A stretch of 64,000 nt of DNA. It comes from Deltaproteobacteria bacterium (lineage in GTDB: Bacteria; Desulfobacterota; Desulfobacteria; Desulfobacterales; GCA-2748835). The stretch is from assembly GCA_002748835.1 (NCBI GenBank), contig PDTL01000026.1, positions 18,281 to 82,280 on the forward strand, read 5' to 3'. Positions 61,385-64,000 of the stretch are shown piece after piece. A program made the position numbers and the translations under genes. How positions within the stretch are numbered: the stretch's first letter is position 1; each line of letters begins with the position of its first letter. The notes under the pieces were generated by a model. It was not told the origin of the DNA, did not search any database, and worked only from the letters and a program-made list of their open reading frames with translations.

Positions 61385-62407
61385 ATGTCATCTAACGAAC
61401 TCATGTACAAGAACTGGCGGGATATGATCACCCCCGAAAAAGTTCACGTCACCAGTACGGCCGCCTATGGTAAATTTGTCTGCGAGCCTTTGGAGCGCGG
61501 ATTCGGTATCACCATCGGAAATGCACTGCGCAGAATACTGCTGTCCTCCCTGCACGGCGCCGGTATTGTATCCGTTCGGTTCGATGATGTCCTCCATGAG
61601 TTCAGCGTCATTCCCAATGTGCTCGAAGATGTTTCCGAGCTGATTTTGAACTTGAAGGAAGTCAGGTTGCGCGTTCGGGATACGGAAACCCGGACCATCC
61701 GCATTGCATCCACTGGCCCGGGAATTGTGACAGCCGGGGATATGATCAGCGATGATGGCGCGGTGGAGGTTCTCAATCCCGAGCACCATCTGGCCACCTT
61801 GTATGAGGGGGCGGTACTGAACATGACGCTGACCGTAAAAGTCGGCAAGGGCTATGCGCTTGCTGCGGCCAATATGGACCGTGAAGCACCGGTCGGAACC
61901 ATTCCCATTGATGTGGTATTCTCTCCGATCAAACGGGTCAACTATCATGTTGGGAATGCCCGTGTCGGCCAGAAAACCGATCATGACAAACTGACGCTTG
62001 AGGTGTGGACAGACAACAGCATCAAGCCGGAGGATGCGGTTGCCTACGCGTCAAAAATTATGAAGGAACAGATGAACGCCTTTATCAATTTTGATGAAGA
62101 AAACGAACCGGAAGCATTCCGCGAGAACGATACGGATCAAAATCAGGAGTTCAACGAAAATCTTTATCGAAGCGTCGATGAGCTTGAACTTTCTGTTCGA
62201 AGTGCCAACTGCCTGAAAAATGCTGAGATCCATAAAATTTATCAGCTGGTTCAGAAAACAGAGAGCGAGATGCTGAAAACGAAGAATTTCGGCAGGAAAT
62301 CTTTGAATGAGATCAAGGAGGTATTGGCGGAAATGGGCCTTTCACTGGGAATCAAACTCGAAGGATTTGTGCCGCCGCCTGAAGACACCGTTGAGGAAGG
62401 GGAATAG
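61385..62407 (+). CDS. rpoA: RNA polymerase subunit alpha
   Basis: 340 residues. The N-terminal assembly domain ([21 protein letters not shown]) is joined by an acidic linker (about 235-260) to the C-terminal DNA-binding domain with its helix-hairpin-helix ([20 protein letters not shown]). The rpsD gap (61274-61384) holds an AACAGC/GCTGTT pairing. Confidence 0.98.
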   Translation: MSSNELMYKNWRDMITPEKVHVTSTAAYGKFVCEPLERGFGITIGNALRRILLSSLHGAGIVSVRFDDVLHEFSVIPNVLEDVSELILNLKEVRLRVRDTETRTIRIASTGPGIVTAGDMISDDGAVEVLNPEHHLATLYEGAVLNMTLTVKVGKGYALAAANMDREAPVGTIPIDVVFSPIKRVNYHVGNARVGQKTDHDKLTLEVWTDNSIKPEDAVAYASKIMKEQMNAFINFDEENEPEAFRENDTDQNQEFNENLYRSVDELELSVRSANCLKNAEIHKIYQLVQKTESEMLKTKNFGRKSLNEIKEVLAEMGLSLGIKLEGFVPPPEDTVEEGE

Positions 62408-62414
62408 GACGCCA

Positions 62415-62804
62415 ATGCGACATCGTAAAGCTACTTTAAAATTAAATCGTACATCCAGTCATCGGAAAGCCATGTTCCGGAATATGGTGACTTCGCTGCT
62501 GAAGCACGGTCGTATTCAGACCACCGATGCCAAAGCCAAGGAACTTCGGCGCTGGGCCGACAACATGATTACCCTGGCCAAAAAAGGGGATCTTTCCGCC
62601 CGCAGGCGTGCCTTGGCGGTTATTCGCGAAAAAGCGGTGGTTCATCAGTTATTCGCGGAAGCGCCCGCACGTTTCAGCGGTCGTAACGGCGGGTATACGC
62701 GTGTGATCAAAATAGGGTTCCGTCCGGGAGATGCGGCGCCCATTTCTATGGTCGAGCTTGTGGATGAACCTGTCGGTGAGGGTGCAGCTGAAACATCTGA
62801 CTGA
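62415..62804 (+). CDS. rplQ: 50S ribosomal protein L17
   Basis: 129 residues from ATG 62415 ([20 protein letters not shown]). The frame from 62307 lies inside rpoA and is rejected. [19 protein letters not shown] and [20 protein letters not shown] are typical. Last gene of the supercluster. Confidence 0.97.
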   Translation: MRHRKATLKLNRTSSHRKAMFRNMVTSLLKHGRIQTTDAKAKELRRWADNMITLAKKGDLSARRRALAVIREKAVVHQLFAEAPARFSGRNGGYTRVIKIGFRPGDAAPISMVELVDEPVGEGAAETSD

Positions 62805-62860
62805 TCCGTCCGTGACGGCAATTTTGTTCAGCGTATGGACCGGAGTTAACTTTTAAGAAG

Positions 62861-62888
62861 ACCCCATCAGATAACTGATGGGGTTTTT
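62861..62888 (+). terminator. strong intrinsic terminator ending the alpha operon
   Basis: A perfect 10-bp stem ACCCCATCAG (62861-62870)/CTGATGGGGT (62875-62884), a four-base loop and a T5 run. Confidence 0.93.
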
Positions 62889-63125
62889 ATTTATGCACCA
62901 CGGTTGAAACTGGATTCCGGGTATTCGATTCTGCGTTCCATTAAATAATTCTTCCCGTTGCTGCAGGATACCGCCGATAATGGTATGATTTTTGAATAAT
63001 TCGTAGGTGTATACAGAAAGAACCGCGTGTCCATTGGGAATAAATGAGAGATGTGTCTCTAATGGATACAAAACCGTATCATATATTAGCGAATATCCGA
63101 TTCAAAAAGTTACAAGGAGAACATC

Positions 63126-63305
63126 ATGGTCGAGCCCAAAGATATGTATCAGTGTCAAATGGCCAATTGTGGCTATATCTATAATCCAGACAAAGGGGAT
63201 CGAAAGGGTAAGATTCCCAAAGGAACCGCCTTTGATGAGCTACCCGATGATTGGAAATGTCCTGTTTGCGGGGCATCCAAAAAAGCGTTTAAGCCATTGG
63301 GTTAA
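63126..63305 (+). CDS. rubredoxin with a CX4C first loop
   Basis: 59 residues, AAGGAG seven bases before ATG 63126. The iron ligands are Cys10, Cys15, Cys45 and Cys48: the second pair is the standard CPVCG, but the first is CQMANCG, with four residues between instead of two. The core ([21 protein letters not shown]) is otherwise classical. A cytosolic one-electron carrier, in sulfate reducers usually paired with oxygen- or superoxide-reducing enzymes. It is a single-gene unit after the rplQ terminator; the upstream gap (62889-63125) holds AGAGA/TCTCT near 63048-63061. Confidence 0.88.
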   Translation: MVEPKDMYQCQMANCGYIYNPDKGDRKGKIPKGTAFDELPDDWKCPVCGASKKAFKPLG

Positions 63306-63591
63306 GGGCGCCGCGACGATTGGATCGCTGACTTCCAGACTTTTTTAATAACCCAACGGGCACTGTTATTCTGGGGAAAAGCGGGGTAGGCAAACCCCCT
63401 TGTATTTATGGAGGTTTTCATGGCGTTTGGCGCGGCCGCATTGGTCGCGCCTCCCGTCCTTTAACAGGCTTGCCTTCGGGTTATCCCTCCTGTTTTCTGT
63501 CTTGGCCCGCCGGTCCACCAAACCCGGTGCTGTTACCGCAATGATGGCTGCAATGGCGGTGCGGAACCTGGAGCGTGCCCCTGGTATCGGG

Positions 63592-64000
63592 TCAGTCCAT
63601 CTGTTCCCAATTAAACGCGGTGATATTGCGCTCTGTACTGGAAAAACACATCCCGATTCCAAAAACTTTTTTATGGGTACCTGTGTATTTCTGGGCATAT
63701 CCGCGTTCCCGGATCTGGCCCAGGGCCATCCCTTGCTCATCCACCTTGAATTCCAGGATATAGACCGCATCGTCCAGCTCAATGCTCATGTCTATCCGGC
63801 CCTTATGGGTGCATTCCTCCACGCGTACCACAAGGCGGAAGGAGGCAATGAAGGCGTAGAGGACACTGGCATAAAACCCCTCGTACCGGCTGATCTCATT
63901 GCCGGTAAAATTGAGGTAGGGAATGGCGGCAAACAGGGCAGAAACCACGCCGTGAAACGCCTCAAGATCGCCTGTCAGCAAGGCTTCATATCCCTTCATT
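63592..64000 (-). CDS. C-terminal part of an AAA-ATPase/PD-(D/E)XK nuclease family protein (5' part outside window)
   Basis: The last 135 or more residues of a minus-strand protein whose frame stays open to the window edge. FYASVLYAFIASFRLVVRVEE, GRIDMSIELDDAVYILEFKVDE and YTGTHKKVFGIGMCFSS match the PD-(D/E)XK domain found at the C-terminus of DUF1703-type AAA ATPases. The nuclease motif residues Asp (GRIDM) and ExK (LEFKV) are kept. Such genes are common, variable, often multi-copy accessory genes in these bacteria; their role is unclear. The stretch 63306-63591 before it holds nothing I can identify. Confidence 0.75.
   Translation of the reverse strand, partial: MKGYEALLTGDLEAFHGVVSALFAAIPYLNFTGNEISRYEGFYASVLYAFIASFRLVVRVEECTHKGRIDMSIELDDAVYILEFKVDEQGMALGQIRERGYAQKYTGTHKKVFGIGMCFSSTERNITAFNWEQMD

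Noticed and set aside
63366..63782. 138-codon minus-strand frame
   Set aside because: It overlaps the nuclease-domain gene in another frame and has no recognisable content; the other frame carries the PD-(D/E)XK motif.

Overview
The window is about 55% G+C bacterial chromosome. The core genes, the complete run of transcription and translation operons, a two-component pair, CheA-type signalling and a rubredoxin suggest a Gram-negative sulfate-reducer-type organism of the Desulfobacterota (old Deltaproteobacteria), probably near the Desulfobacterales. That placement is inferred from remembered protein resemblance, not from a search.

Layout. (1) 1-5011: minus-strand histidine kinase and truncated response regulator, tRNA-Gln, then plus-strand der and rarA. 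(2) 4984-8480: an A+T-richer accessory block directly behind rarA. It holds three tandem paralogues of a plant-type leucine-rich-repeat (LRR) gene, each with the same leader (consensus -35 box, small inverted repeat, terminator-like hairpin, GGAGG ribosome site) and the same trailing hairpin. Each paralogue has lost a different piece of its N-terminus, and the repeat unit carries the last codons of rarA. (3) 8505-12275: minus-strand S8 protease lipoprotein and an NRDE-family protein. (4) 12592-21122: a tiny membrane protein, an AI-2E-family permease, gyrA, gpsA, radC, a small Cys-containing protein coupled to pgk, and an unrecognised protein. (5) 21177-29124: minus-strand cheA-cheW-cheB-cheR followed by a bifunctional penicillin-binding protein. 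CheA ends in its own receiver domain, and no cheY or receptor is present here. (6) 29346-33071: U32-family protein, tRNA-Arg, a small conserved protein and a LysM lytic transglycosylase. (7) 33315-62888: an almost unbroken transcription/translation supercluster. It runs tRNA-Thr-Tyr-Gly-Thr, tuf, rpmG, tRNA-Trp, secE, nusG, rplKA, L10 leader, rplJL, rpoBC, rpsLG, then the S10, spc and alpha operons to rplQ and a strong terminator. (8) 63126 to the end: a CX4C rubredoxin and the C-terminal part of a PD-(D/E)XK nuclease-type protein.

The most striking observation is in rpoC. About 100 residues inserted between the LLWEIIP and IPFKLVNQ blocks of RNA polymerase beta' read as a parvulin (PpiC-type peptidyl-prolyl isomerase) domain, placed next to the secondary-channel rim helices. 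The second is the LRR array, whose three eroded copies together allow the ancestral secreted protein to be reconstructed. The third is that fusA is missing from its usual place between rpsG and rpsJ.
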